Shown here piece by piece: positions 43,561 to 55,105 of a DNA stretch of 64,000 nt. Under the pieces are notes generated by a model. It saw only the letters and a program-made list of their open reading frames with translations, did no database searches and had not been told where the DNA came from. Within the stretch, counting starts at the first letter, position 1; every line of letters starts with the position of its first letter. Source of the stretch: Aplidium turbinatum (taxonomy: Eukaryota; Chordata; Ascidiacea; Aplousobranchia; Polyclinidae); the NCBI GenBank assembly GCA_918807975.1, contig OU964923.1, forward strand, positions 2,728,001 through 2,792,000, read 5' to 3'. Position numbers and translations under genes: made by a program.

Positions 43561-44896
43561 GCGCTTACAAATCTTAGAACAAAATTAAGGAGCATCAGAG
43601 TTTTAATGAAGCAAAAAGTTGAAAAGTAATGAACAACGTAAAAAATTATAGTTTGTAGAAACAAATGGTTAAGGGCCTAAAAGCTTTGCCAAAAAACAAT
43701 TGGACACATTGTACTGTGGTTTGGTCACATTTTGGGTATTTTGTGGTTTTGCGTTTGACCAAGTTTATCAGATTAACGTATGTAAAAGTAGATAATGCTT
43801 TTCCTATGCAACACGTTGATTCAACGTTAATAAACATTAAATTAATTTAAAAAGACGAGTTTGGTGGCCTGGAACAGTAGTAATTTATCACAATTTACAT
43901 TATTGTATAATAAGTAGTGGAGCAAATGACAATGAAAGCACGATATTACCTGACTCTTTTTTCTTTCTTTTTTTTCTCTTCTGTTGTCCCACCCATCAGT
44001 AATTTCAACTCTCAAAAGCAAAAAACAAAGTAACGCGCAAGCTTTCGACTTTTTACAGCTAGTTTAACAATAGATCTGCAGTTGAAAAATAACAAACAAT
44101 CTGATCCAAATTAATCTTCAAGGAGACATCGGAGGCTAACAAGATTAAGGAACCTTGTAAATTTCTTTACTGACAAAAGCTATAATGACTGGTCACTAAA
44201 ATTGAAGTATAAAATTTTGACTGGCCACAAAAATTATTTTGAATGAGTTTCGCTGGGAAAAAATACGCTATTCTTTGAATAAATTTCTATAATTGCACAA
44301 AAAAGCAGTTTTTCATCAGTCAATGAAACTCGCTTTCTTTGCTCGAACTTTAAAATGAAAACATGCCCGCAAATTGGAGAGGTTGAACAATGTTAAACTT
44401 GCCGCTAACAATTACCAAATGAGTTTCATAACTACTTGAATGTTCCACATAAGCACTGGCAATTTGATGGACATACCCTAACTAATGATAAACATCAGTT
44501 AAATCCTTCTGTCTAAAAACAGATATTTTCACAATTAACCAGTTTCCTGCAAACAAAATTGATTTTTTTTTCGAATTTTCCTTCCAAATTTTCTCCTTTC
44601 CTTGCGGTTACTACGGTGTTCCATGCTATCAGAACAATTGACTTGTTGAATAACATTCAAGAAAAATTATCATTGATCGTTGATCTGCAAACACAACCAT
44701 TAATCGTCAACACCATAAATTATAGCACTTGTCAATATAGCGATCTACACCGTAAATAGAACCAGAGGCGGCCGCAGCGACAAGAAAGCCAATAATTTTT
44801 TTAAAGTTGTTTGTTTCCCATCGATTGTGAGCGATCATAAAAGTGCTTCATTGTAACATAATGAAAGAACAAACAGAGAAATTGATTTCGAAACTA

Positions 44897-45020
44897 ACCA
44901 TGTTTTTACAAGTTTTATATCCTTTTTATTAAAGTTGAGCAAGGCTGCTTCTCTAACAGTACGTACAGTCAACCAGCCTTTGGTTTCATCATCCAAGACA
45001 CAAACGTTTTGTTCCTCAGC
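44897..45020 (-). other. Possible isolated coding exon, unrecognised
   Basis: On the minus strand a pyrimidine-rich acceptor (tctttttttcttgtgaaag) precedes a block reading YCNAEEQNVCVLDDETKGWL and TVRTVREAALLNFNKKDIKL, ending at a donor-like ATG|GTTAGT. The amino-acid composition looks coding, with no repeats. I do not recognise the sequence and found no partner exon within a few kb. It may be a fragment of a transposon or of a gene that extends outside the window. Confidence 0.3.
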
Positions 45021-45676
45021 ATTACAGTATACTTTCACAAGAAAAAAAAGAAGACGTCTTTCCCCAATCGTGCATGGTTGAGAGGAAAAGTCCTACTCCA
45101 AGCACCATAAAAGATTTCGTCCACAGATCGTTTATCTTTGTGTTGCTCTATTGCAACTATTTTGCTTTGTACATCGAGTTGCTTTGTACAGCGACAAATC
45201 GAATCAAACTCTGCAGTAGGTCGATGAATAAAACGCAAGCAAAGCTGATTAAGCAAAGAAGCCAGGACATGAAGAGACCTTCATCGAACGATAGTAGATG
45301 AAGGATGTTTCTTGTAGATAACTACATTCACTATTCAGCCACTAACTTCAACGTTCAAACATAAGTGGATAACATTCAAGAACATGTAGATAATGAAGAC
45401 ACTTTGCGGCTTTTTCAACGGTTTTCAGCCCTAGATGTACAATTGCAACAAGTGCCATGAAGGCAGCATTGATAGTGCATCGGTATTCACGTGGAGAATA
45501 GAATTATTTAGACAAAATTATTCCTATCCATTTTAAATCCGGTTTTTCCACCGTTTCCATACACTGACGTGCTGGCACATCGTTTGTTGGAGCTGGTACT
45601 AACGTTTTCGTTCCGGACTCGTTAATCTGTTATAGCGATAACATGGCATGAACAACAAGCGGAAAGTTCACGCTTA

Positions 45677-45764
45677 CTCAGACAGCAAATCAGTCGTTTT
45701 TTACATTAATTCAAAGTCTGAAAACGTTGAATCAATGTAAAAAGTGACTGATTTGCTGTCTGGG
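45677..45764. mobile_element. Palindromic MITE, most complete copy
   Basis: The whole 88-bp element is one hairpin. CAGACAGCAAATCAGTC and TTTTTACATTAATTC form the left arm. GTTGAATCAATGTAAAAA, GTGACTG and ATTTGCTGTCTGGG form the right arm. Other copies are at about 29418-29480, 34732-34798, 41898-41958, 42048-42106, 49335-49400, 53401-53478, 53750-53841, 55035-55105, 61275-61340 and 63065-63112, with fragments near 3568 and 16900. The copy at 53401 is flanked by TA on both sides, as for Tc1/mariner relatives. Confidence 0.85.
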
Positions 45765-45847
45765 ATAAGCTGTGACCGGACCAGTGCCAATCAATAAATA
45801 AAACGTGTCATGCTAAAACCAACTCTTATTATTAGCATGCATTTATC

Positions 45848-46031
45848 GGCCCCGATAACTCAGTTCATTGACGCGTGACTTCTGAAACGAAGAAGCTTCA
45901 AGATCAAGCGGCGCTGGTTCGACTCTCGGGGTGTGCGCTTGAGCAACGCACGTTAAGGACTGCTCTCCATTCAGCGGCATCTAATCGATGGAATAATTTC
46001 TCGGCAACAACACTTCAGCAATCGGAAGCAT
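45848..46031 (+). repeat. S1 SINE, 5' part, adjoining the palindromic MITE region
   Basis: GGCCCCGATAACTCAGTTCA begins the copy. The box B stretch GGTTCGACTCTCGGGGTGTG and the S1 body (ctgctctccattcagcggca) are nearly identical to the copy at 5815. It ends abruptly after caatcggaag, so the 3' half is missing. Confidence 0.75.
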
Positions 46032-46224
46032 GGTATCCATGATGTTGAACAAAATACAGACAAGATGTCTGTTAGTTCATTTCTTTCCTTATACAGTCGC
46101 CTACCATAAACTGGAGGTTGTTTAAAATGATATAACGACATTTTCTTACTTCTCTCTACTTTTTTTCTTTTAACCTCGTCAGATTTGACGTTTGCATGAA
46201 ACCTACCTAACGATGACCTAGTGA

Positions 46225-46410
46225 TGGAAACCTTAGCACGCCGCTCGTAAGGGTCCCGGTTCGACACCGCTCAAGAGCATGTGACTGTATCGTATGCAAA
46301 GCACTTTATGGGGTGCCTGAAGTTGGACACTAAGCTTGGCTTCCTTGTCTTTCCTTCGACAATGTAAAGCTCCCGACATCCGTATAATCTTGGACACAAC
46401 AATAAATGCA
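46225..46410 (+). repeat. tRNA-headed SINE, family S3, second copy
   Basis: CGGTTCGACACCGCTCAAGA (box B) is followed by agagcatgtgactgtatcg, gttggacactaagcttggct and tccttgtctttccttcgac, matching the copy at 30888-31085. The tail is cttggacacaacaataaatg. Confidence 0.7.
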
Positions 46411-46844
46411 ATAGGCAGTCCCCAACCCCTCCAGGAAGTCATATGATATTTGGAAGGTCCGATGAGCAAAGAATGTATTTGCATCAAAATGCAGCAATCG
46501 AGCCACGCCTCAACTGGCCAAACCTCTAAGGTTACTACTGGTGGAAGACTACGATCGTCTAGATTAGACGTGTTTACTATTTAATTAACCCATTTACTAA
46601 TTCAACTATTATGAAACAGAGCACGCCCGCTGGATCTACAAACCTTCATCTGGTCTTTAATTTATTGAGTAAACAAAATAATGATGGAACAAGTCATAAA
46701 GATTCCAAAGAAAACGCGATCCATCTAATGCTTTTGTATGATGAATGGAAAGTAGCTTTGTTCGCGAATGTTTGTGTAAACAAACTTTGTCGCCCTGATT
46801 GCGCAGTTACTCCATCTTGTGGGCGTTGTAACTTGTGATTTTCC

Positions 46845-47108
46845 TTTTTTATAAAGGAATTTGCTTGGTTAGTTTGAACTTTTATCCTCGGACTGACAAA
46901 GTCTTTGATGAGTTATTTTTGTAGTTTTGCGTACTTGTAGAGTGTAGAGGCTTTGAACCACTGACGCAGGCCCGGTTACCGAGATTGACAGAATGACGTT
47001 CTCGATATTGTTGAAGTGTTGTCTGTGAACTATTCCATCCACTAGGTGCCTTTAATGGAAAGCTGCACTTGGTGCGTTGCTCAGGCGCACACCCCGAGAG
47101 AGATGTAG
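46845..47108 (-). repeat. S1 SINE, antisense copy
   Basis: The plus strand shows tcctcggactgacaaagtct, gtagaggctttgaaccactg, acgcaggcccggttaccgag, tccactaggtgcctttaatg and tcaggcgcacaccccgagag. These are the S1 body and box B region in reverse. It is nearly full length. Confidence 0.75.
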
Positions 47109-47291
47109 TTGAAAAAAAGTCGCATTACTTCGGCAGTATCCACATCAATGATTTCGCATTCACGATAATGATAATGTTGCCGTTTAATTGTTACCGCTCT
47201 ACTAATTGCGGAAAGATCTTCTATCGACAGGGCTCATTTTTAATTTTGTATCAGATATATGATGTCACCACATTATTATCCGACTTATTTA

Positions 47292-47725
47292 ACCAGCTCA
47301 GTGGCCGAATGGTTTCGTCTTCGGTTCTGGTAGATCTGAAATTGATTTCAGGTCGGGTCAAACCGAAGACTTTAAAAACTGCACTGATTATGTTCTCTTG
47401 CATATCGCAGTGAGAATAAGTCGGATAATAATGTGATGACATTGTAAACCTGATATAAAATTGAAAATGAGCCCTGTCGATAGAAGACCTTAGCTGTTGC
47501 AGAGCGACAATAAATAAACCGTTTATTACTTATTATTATTATTACGTTTTACTTATTATATTATTATTATTTATTAATTATCATTTGTACCATTATTATT
47601 ATTACCCGACTTATTCTCTTTGCGTTATGCAAAACAGAATACAATCGGTACCGACTTTAAATCTTTCGTGACTAGGCATCGATCTCAGATCTACCAGCGC
47701 TGCAGCCGAAAGCGATAGCCCCTCG
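47292..47725. repeat. Two S2 SINE copies in opposite orientation around an ATT microsatellite
   Basis: A full plus-strand S2 copy runs 47292-47515 (ACCAGCTCAGTGGCCGAATG to GCGACAATAAATAAACCG). A (TTA)n microsatellite of about 90 bases follows, then an antisense S2 copy (acccgacttattctctttgc to agatctaccagcgctgcagc). The inverted pair would form a long hairpin. The piggyBac element begins just after it at 47734. Confidence 0.75.
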
Positions 47726-47733
47726 GCCTTTAA

Positions 47734-50700
47734 CCCTTACGAGGTTGGGCTCTCTGGAGTCTTGCTCAGTTTGGGGGGGGGCTGTCGATTCTTCTTATGC
47801 TTTAGGAGTGATATCTCTGTTATTTTTTAAGGTACGGCTTCAAACTTTGGGATTCACTTTGTAAAATTATTCACGCTGAGCATATCCGAAAATTAAACCT
47901 ATGTGAATTTTAGAACTGCTCATAGACGTTGAAATGTTGAGGTGACTTATGACTTTTGGATTATTTTGCGATTAAAGCAATTGTAGCGTGAGTTTACACA
48001 TTATTTTTTGGTAGAGTAATGAAGAACATGCATTGCCATGTTGTGATTAAATTTTTTTTACATAATCTCAATTTGAATCTATATTTTTCATGCAAAATAA
48101 TAACTTTTCCCACGCTCAAAATAAAGCTCGCTTCTTGACTAAAAGAACAATGCTTCATCAATTACATGCAGTAATGAGATTTCTGAACGCGTGTCACACC
48201 AATTTGGATTATGATCTTGTGACCTCGGTTCCAAGAACAGCAACTCCTACGCTTTATTAACAAATGTAGACCAGCTGAAGAAGCAGGGTGGCGTTTATCA
48301 AATACTATTATGTAATCCACGAAACGAATGGAAGATCATGCAACAAAAAACGCGGTTTAAATGCAATGTATTGTAGTTGCAACAGCGTCTCTCAATGTAA
48401 GTTCAATGTGAACTCGGCTACATACAAGGCTAGTACTAGGAGTAAGATTACCCGATAAAGTCGATGATGCTTTACATAAACAGAAGTCAGAAAGAAATTC
48501 AAAATAAAACAGTTACGGTTCATTAATTAACAGAACGTCACAACGCTTTTCATCAAAAGGAAAATCTGTAATGCCTCGGGTCATTTTCTTGTGGATTCAA
48601 TAAGCTCTCTAAGATTCATATGCCACACACTAAAATCCAAACAATATTTAGATTTATTCAAAGTAGTATTTATTATGCGTCAAATCATTGTGAACCTGGA
48701 GAAATACTTTACAAAAAATTAGCTGCCTTTTTTTTTTTTGCCTAATGGGCGTTTATGCGATAAAAATGTCAGTTTGGCAGCAAAATATTGATAAGTATTT
48801 TGATTTGGTTACAGCAATACCGGACTGCAGCAATTGGCACAAGGCTCTTGCAGCAACGTTTTTCAACTTGATTCAATGGTAAAGCAACCTGTGTTCTGTC
48901 AGGTTATGTACACACAAATTCAGAAATATTTAAGAATATGCAATGAGGCACATTGAAATTACAAGTGGCTGCACATTTACAGTTCGATAATACGAGAAAT
49001 TGAATACAACGCTAATACAATCATTTCGACGTGGATTCAACATTGCAAGACGATGTAAACATGCGCGGGTTTGCAATTAGATTACTTCTCTTCTGTCCTT
49101 GTTTGTATAAAAGTCATAAAATCAGTCGTTGTATCCGTGCTAAAATTCAGCTATGCTCAAACCGCATTATATTGATATTTTCTAAATAGAAAATGGATTT
49201 ATAAAATATGAATACAATACTGTTTCAGCATATAAAAATGCTGAATTTTACATCGAGTATTACGATTAGTTTTATGACCCACTTTTTATACAAAAAAGGA
49301 TAGATGATTTTGATAAGCAATCTAATTGCAAAACCGCACATGTTTACAAGTATTCAACGTCTTGATATGTTGAATCAACGTAAAAATAGCTATCTGTCTA
49401 ATAAAAGGAAAATCTCTCATTGAGCTCCGCGTTTTATTTAGGCTGTGGTTGAAGCCAAAGTTTATAAAACCGCAATCATTCAAATAGTTTATTCTGCGCA
49501 AAAGCAAACTTGACATACTCGTATGGAATGTGCAGGGCATAAAGGCTTTTCACAGCATTGACATTGGCCACGGTTTTTTGGTAGTTTATTTTTTGTGGCT
49601 TTGGCACCTTCTCAATAAGCAAACGCAGTAGTTGTCCACCGTGGGGACTTCGCTTTGCACGTGAATGAACCAACCCATCCTTTGGTCGATGATATCGGTG
49701 CCACCCTTTGTGAAGTCGTAAAGCTTATACAAGCCTGGCTTCTTTTTGCCGTCATCCTTGGTAATCCCCAATAGAGGTTGCATGGTCGTCAACATCAACA
49801 CATTCCGCATGCCAGAGTTCTTCGTTTTTACTACATAAGAATGTAGGCTGAGATCAGCCTCACTCGTCTGCCAATAAATTTCGTACGAAGATTTCTCCCT
49901 ACCACTCACTTGCTTCACTTCCAGGGGTATTCCTCTACGTATAGCGTTGAGGGTTCCAGCTGACGTTATACCCCTGTCAAGCAACCCCTGCGCGAGTGGT
50001 ATGGAGGTGTAAAAGCGGTCATACAAAATATTCCGACCTTGAAGGTCACCGTGTTGTTCCAGGCTCATCACCATTCCTTTTACCAGTTCTTCTGTTCCAC
50101 AAACGTAAAAATTAAATGGCTCTTCCTTCGGTTTACCTGAATAGACCGATGCCGCAAATGTGTATGGGAATCTGCTGGCGTTTACCGACTTGAACAGAAG
50201 GCCATATTTCGCAGGCTTGAATAGCGTTTTGTCCAACGACAAGTAGTCACCTGGAATGACATGTTTGCCGCAGTTTTCGTTAAACATTTCGAAAACGACT
50301 CGAAATGCGGCCAACCGGTCATTCTTCCAACGATGCGGCTTAGTATTTTGGTCGTCGAACGAAATGTTCGAAAATAAAAATTTAAAGCGGTTTTTGCTCA
50401 TTGTTGCACTAAACACGGGATGTCCTTGCAGTTGATTGAACAATACATCCGTGGAATGACCAGCCTGTCCTAAAAGCCCCCGAAAATACTCCAATTCAAC
50501 AAAGGCCAGCATCTCCTCGTTGTTGGTTGGGCCAAAATAGCAGTACCTGCTGTCATCTAAAATTCTCTCTGGCAATTGAGAAATGAGTGTGGCAATTTTT
50601 CTATTTGTTTCTTGAACAATAATGTTCAAAATGTTTAAAGAAAAAAATAGTTCCCATGCTTGCCGAGGGGTCTTGGCTTCTTTGGCTTCTCCTCTAACAC

Positions 50701-52896
50701 CAATCGGGCCAGATATAATGTTAGCCCGGCCCCTTCTCGCATTGTGCACCGGTCTCGCATTAGACCAAGTAATGCTGACGCCGCCCTCTTGTCTGTTCTT
50801 TGGCTTTTCTACAAAAGTTGTATAAGACTTCAGTGTGTCAGGAAAACTCAACAGCATCGTAGTTGTTCATGTCGAGATAGGAATCTATGCTGTTCACCAG
50901 TCTTTTCGATGTTATAATCCGTCCTGATGGCGCAAACTCCGGTTGAACATCGCCCATGGAAGGTAACTGGTCGTCAATCTCGATCGGAATCGCTGTTGCG
51001 GAAGTTGACGGAGAAGAATCCGCTTCTTCATCTGAATCGGAGTGCCATAAATCCTCCAAATCATCCACCTGGCTTTCGTCGTCAGAATCCAGTAAAACAT
51101 GTTGCAATATTTCTTCAGCACTGAATCCTTGCCTTGCCATGTTTTATTTAAAAGTGAAAAGGACGTAATTTTTTTAATAATGGCGTTGAAATACTAAAGA
51201 AAATGTATAATGAAACAAATTGTTAGTCCCATAGAAACTAGTTAGAAAAAAACTGTTACACAGAATTATAAAAATCGAGAATAAATCAAAACTTTGCAAT
51301 ATAATAAATTGTCAGACCGTTGTTAAAAATTGTGAAGTGCACTTTACATATTTACTGATGATGAAACTATATGAATGCTATGGTTATCTATGGTGATTCA
51401 GATTAGCTTTTTGAGCAATGCTTCACGTTTATGATAAACTACACGTAGAAGGGAAATCCAACAGGCGTTTGCACAATATCGTCGTTTAGCGACGTAGATT
51501 CGACGAAAGCGGCGTAATAATTAGTAGGCCTACCTGGTATCAATATTGGCTGTTTCTGCAATGTTGCGTTATGACCATGAACGCCACGTGGCTTGAAAAA
51601 CAACATTATAACGCTGAATGAAACCATGTGCATGAAACTGATAATCTATCTAATAAAATTATCTCTGATGTAAATTCAACGATTGGGCAATGGTATGTCT
51701 CAACAAAATTACCAAATATTCCATCATTTTGACGGCTAGAATGCATTGTTGAACCTAAACCGAAAAATATAGATGCGCTGTTCATTCATAATTTTTGATA
51801 TTTGTTTATATGTTTAGTGAAAATAAGCTGTCATTCTTGTTATTATATTGAAAACGAAAAGAGCAGTTTGCAAAACGTCTATATTACCATGAATGCGGTT
51901 TCATCTATTTTGATTGTCCCTTGCTGTAGGCCTACTCAGGCAAGTTGTAATTATCACTTCACATGAGACAACTTGACAAGTAAATACACAAGTTTTCACA
52001 ATTTATGACGAGTTATAGCACATGGAAATGTTACGCTACAATTGCTTTGCGAGGTACTGCATCGCGGTTTAGTTTATCAGTGACAGTGAACCTGGTACAA
52101 GAAGCCTCGAATATATTGATTCAACTAAGCTGCATCACGTATAAACGTGGTGGAACGATCGTCCTTTTCACAAAAGCGTGATGTTCTGGTTTATCCTACA
52201 CAAATGAGAAGCGTATTGCATTTCAAATCTTTACATGTCGACTTGGAAATAAATGTTTACAAGTATATGTGAGAAGCTTTGGGAACATCGACGCCTTTTC
52301 TGCTTTTGATAGTGTGTCGGACAAAAGGAAAGATTTGAAACCAAAATCATAATATGTTACAGAGCAGCTTCTATAGTAGGCAATAACGTTGTAGCCTATG
52401 CTTTGTTTGATTGAAAGGACATAATTGTCTGCGAAAAACTATTCTCGCTCTAGATGCATTGGCACCAAGTCTTATGTTTAATTTTACGCAATTTCAACCG
52501 CAAGCGACGGTAACTCATCGTATCAAAGTTGAAGCTTTTCTTGTATCGACGTCGCTTATAAGCCGTGGTGAGAACAAAAGGTCCACGCATACTGTCAATT
52601 TCCTTCACGCTGTGAAGCAGTTAGGATTAACGAGACATGGGCCAAATTAATTACTTTCATCCAGCTGGTGGGAAAATTTTGAACAATAGAATATGAAATA
52701 TTTCAGAGGATGTGCTGAGAAATGCCTTATATCTCTCAATTTATAACCTTTATTCGCTCAAAATTTCAGCTCAATAGAGGTGAATGAAAGTTAGGAAAAG
52801 TCAAGAAATCTCATAGTCGCAGCCTCAGTGGTTTTAGAGATACAACTGTTGATGCAAAAAAGTTGAATTGACAGCCCCCCCCCAACCTTCAAACAG
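47734..52896 (-). mobile_element. piggyBac transposon, candidate full extent
   Basis: TTAA stands at 47730-47733 and 52897-52900. Inside it the ends read CCCTTACGAGGTTGGGC on the left and, in reverse, CTGTTTGAAGGTTGGGGG on the right (11 of the first 16 match). A further inverted pair, GGGGGGGCTGTC(G/A)ATTC, lies inside. The word AAAGCAATTGTAGCGT also appears in opposite orientations at about 47977 and 52045. The transposase sits in the middle (49476-51140). The flanking non-coding stretches of about 1.7 kb each are long for piggyBac, so the true ends could lie closer to the gene. Confidence 0.5.
49476..51140 (-). pseudogene. piggyBac transposase, nearly intact, two frame breaks
   Basis: The minus strand starts at ATG 51140: an acidic N-terminus (LDSDDESQVDDLEDLW), then NSIDSYLDMNNYDAVEF. 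It continues after a +1 shift near 50845 (a TTTT run) into the main body, about 410 residues to 49586. DDE domain signatures with all three aspartates are visible: YLSLDKTLFKPAKYG, ILYDRFYTSIPLAQGLLDRG and GGTDIIDQRMGWF. A second shift near 49670 moves the frame to HSRAKRSPHGGQLLRLLIEK, ending near 49476 with NKLFE. The first signature has K after D where the family often has E. One element family could supply enzyme for the TTAA-flanked MITE at 17167. Confidence 0.9.
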
Positions 52897-53400
52897 TTAA
52901 ACTGGCTTCGCATCCATGCAGGCTATTTACTTCGAGGATGGACATTGGTTGCACGATAGAACGCCCATGTTGTGTCACGGCTAGCAGGCCGAGGTTGTAT
53001 TTAAGTTACTTGCGGACTAAAATTAAACTGAAATGCGATGGAAGTCAATTCAAATGAAACCAGAGTGTTGTCGATTGCTTTCTCGAACTTCATCTAGCCG
53101 AATGTGACGTAATAAAGGCAGCCGTCCCAGCGGCTAACAAGGTGTTGACAACAACAGCCATGCAGGCGGGCACCTGGAAGGTAAATGTAACAAGACTATT
53201 TCGAAAATACTTGCAACTGCTGATATCAGTCGGATGCAACTTGATATTAAAACAACCGTAAAAAATGTCTTTGCATCATGAAAACAAAAGTTTCCTCTAC
53301 ATACCTACTCGTGTAAGCTGCCTTGCTTCTCTGTACAAATGAAGGTCAAATAATCTCCAATTTAGTGATTTTAGTTACTTTCTGCACATATATGTAGTTA

Positions 53401-53478
53401 CCCAGACAGCAAAATCCTTCATTTTTACATTGATTCAACGTCTGCAAACGTTGAAAAATAAAGGATTTACTGTCTGGG
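53401..53478. mobile_element. Palindromic MITE with TA flanks
   Basis: CCCAGACAGCAAAATCCTTC and TTTTTACATTGATTCAACG lead to the centre (TCTGCAAA). The right arm is CGTTGAAAAATAAAGGATTT then ACTGTCTGGG. TA precedes (53399-53400) and follows (53479-53480). The right arm has lost about 10 bases relative to other copies. Confidence 0.8.
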
Positions 53479-53749
53479 TACTGTATGAGATCGTTTTCAA
53501 ACCATTGAGATTTACAGGTGGAATGAATCAGTTCATATAATTAATAAACATTTTCCACAAAAACAAAATGCATTTCCCTTCATATTTGTAGCTCAAGCTA
53601 ACTACTGTGCCTTCAAGTTTAAATGCATGTTGCATTTCTAATTGTGCAAAGTATAAATAGAATGCCAGTTCAATTGCATGCTTCATTCTTTCGATTTTTT
53701 TTTGTTTTTTGCCAACAACCTTTTCGTTGAGATGTGGATAAGTGAATAA

Positions 53750-55105
53750 CCCAGAAAGCAAACTCCGTTATTTTTACATTGATTCATTATTATCTGCAGA
53801 CGTTGAATTAATGTAAAAATGAAGATTATTGCAGCCTGAAAAGTGGTGGATTGTATGAGTGTATGTGGCTTCTAAAAATTTGGCATGATACCTTTGGACA
53901 TTTTCAGACGTATTTAAAAGGTTAATTTCGTAGGCAAGCTACCTATGGTTCACAAAAGTGGAGGTATTTAGAAACTTCGTGTTTACACGAGCTTGCAAAC
54001 TATAGTATTCATTGTAGTCTACTATTTCTCAAGTTTCATATTGGACTAACCCACCCTTGAATGCATTATGAATAAACAAATCTTCCACCTACAAGCAAAA
54101 CATATCGTCTGCCACACGTCATCGCTCAGAACAAACGCTTTACCATTGATTGGTGATGACGTCAGGCGCTTGGCTTCTCAGCTTTTAATTTGATGAGCGG
54201 GTTTGCGCATTCAAAGCTAGAGGGATAGTTAGAGGAAAAAAAAATTGTGGAAAACAAAAGAAATCGCATTTTTTTTATTGAAGTTTTTAGTGAATTGCGA
54301 CAAGAAATACACGAAGTGTGAGGTAGACTCGGCCTTATGCTGATCAGCGACCTTTGAGAGGATAATTTGAGCCCAGAACCGATGAGATCTTCAGGAGCCA
54401 AACAATGACACTTCTTAGAATGCTATATACAAAGAATACGAGTTAGTTTCTTTGTTTTCGGGCTCCTTGAAAATGTTGCGGGCCTCTAAAATCACCCAGG
54501 GCCCGGGTTCAAAAGTACCCCCTGTACCCCCTACGCCCCTGTCAACGATACTGGAGCTGACTGCCAGGAAGAACGCTTTTTTCGACGTAAGGTTTACTTC
54601 ATAGCCCACCATTGTTAAGCTGAAGTACATTTGACCGATCTATTTTAATAGGTTTCCGTCCAAGACTGGAAGTTCCCGGTTGTCTTCGATTTTTAGATCA
54701 ACGAGATCTGACTGTTCGTGAAAAGTACAAAGCCCAAAACGCAAACACATTAACTCATGTTCAATTAACGTTTCGCAAAACAAGTTATTTTTATCATTGG
54801 TGCGGAAAATTGAGTGACATTTTTATGCTAAAAAGCAATTTTCAACATGAAAATCTGATAATCAATCTGAAAATCAGATTTCAGATTGACTAAGTTTCTA
54901 ACCGTTTTGCTCTGAAAGTCTGGCTTGTTAGTATTACAAAATCGAAAAAATTAATAATTATTGCAGTCTGAGGAACAGGCCTGCACATTGATATAAGCTA
55001 CTTCTTGTTACAGCCATCGCGGATGCAAAAAATCTATCGTTTTCACATTGGTTTAACATCTGCAGACGTTGAACTAATGTAAAGTGGACCAGTTTGTTAC
55101 CTGAT
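53750..55105. repeat. Repeat cluster: two palindromic MITEs and a family D repeat
   Basis: MITE copies are at 53750-53841 (taaCCCAGAAAGC...) and 55035-55105, and a family D repeat is at 54335-54560 (gaaccgatgagatcttcagg, cagggcccgggttcaaaagt). No coding sequence was recognised in between. Confidence 0.7.

Noticed and set aside
50622-51168. Several plus-strand open frames opposite the piggyBac gene
   Set aside because: They are antisense shadows of the transposase coding region.
53146-53178. Plus-strand ATGCAGGCGGGCACCTGGAAG followed by GTAAAT, like a first exon
   Set aside because: No downstream exon in the matching phase was found. The best acceptor (about 55290) leads quickly to a stop. 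Likely chance.
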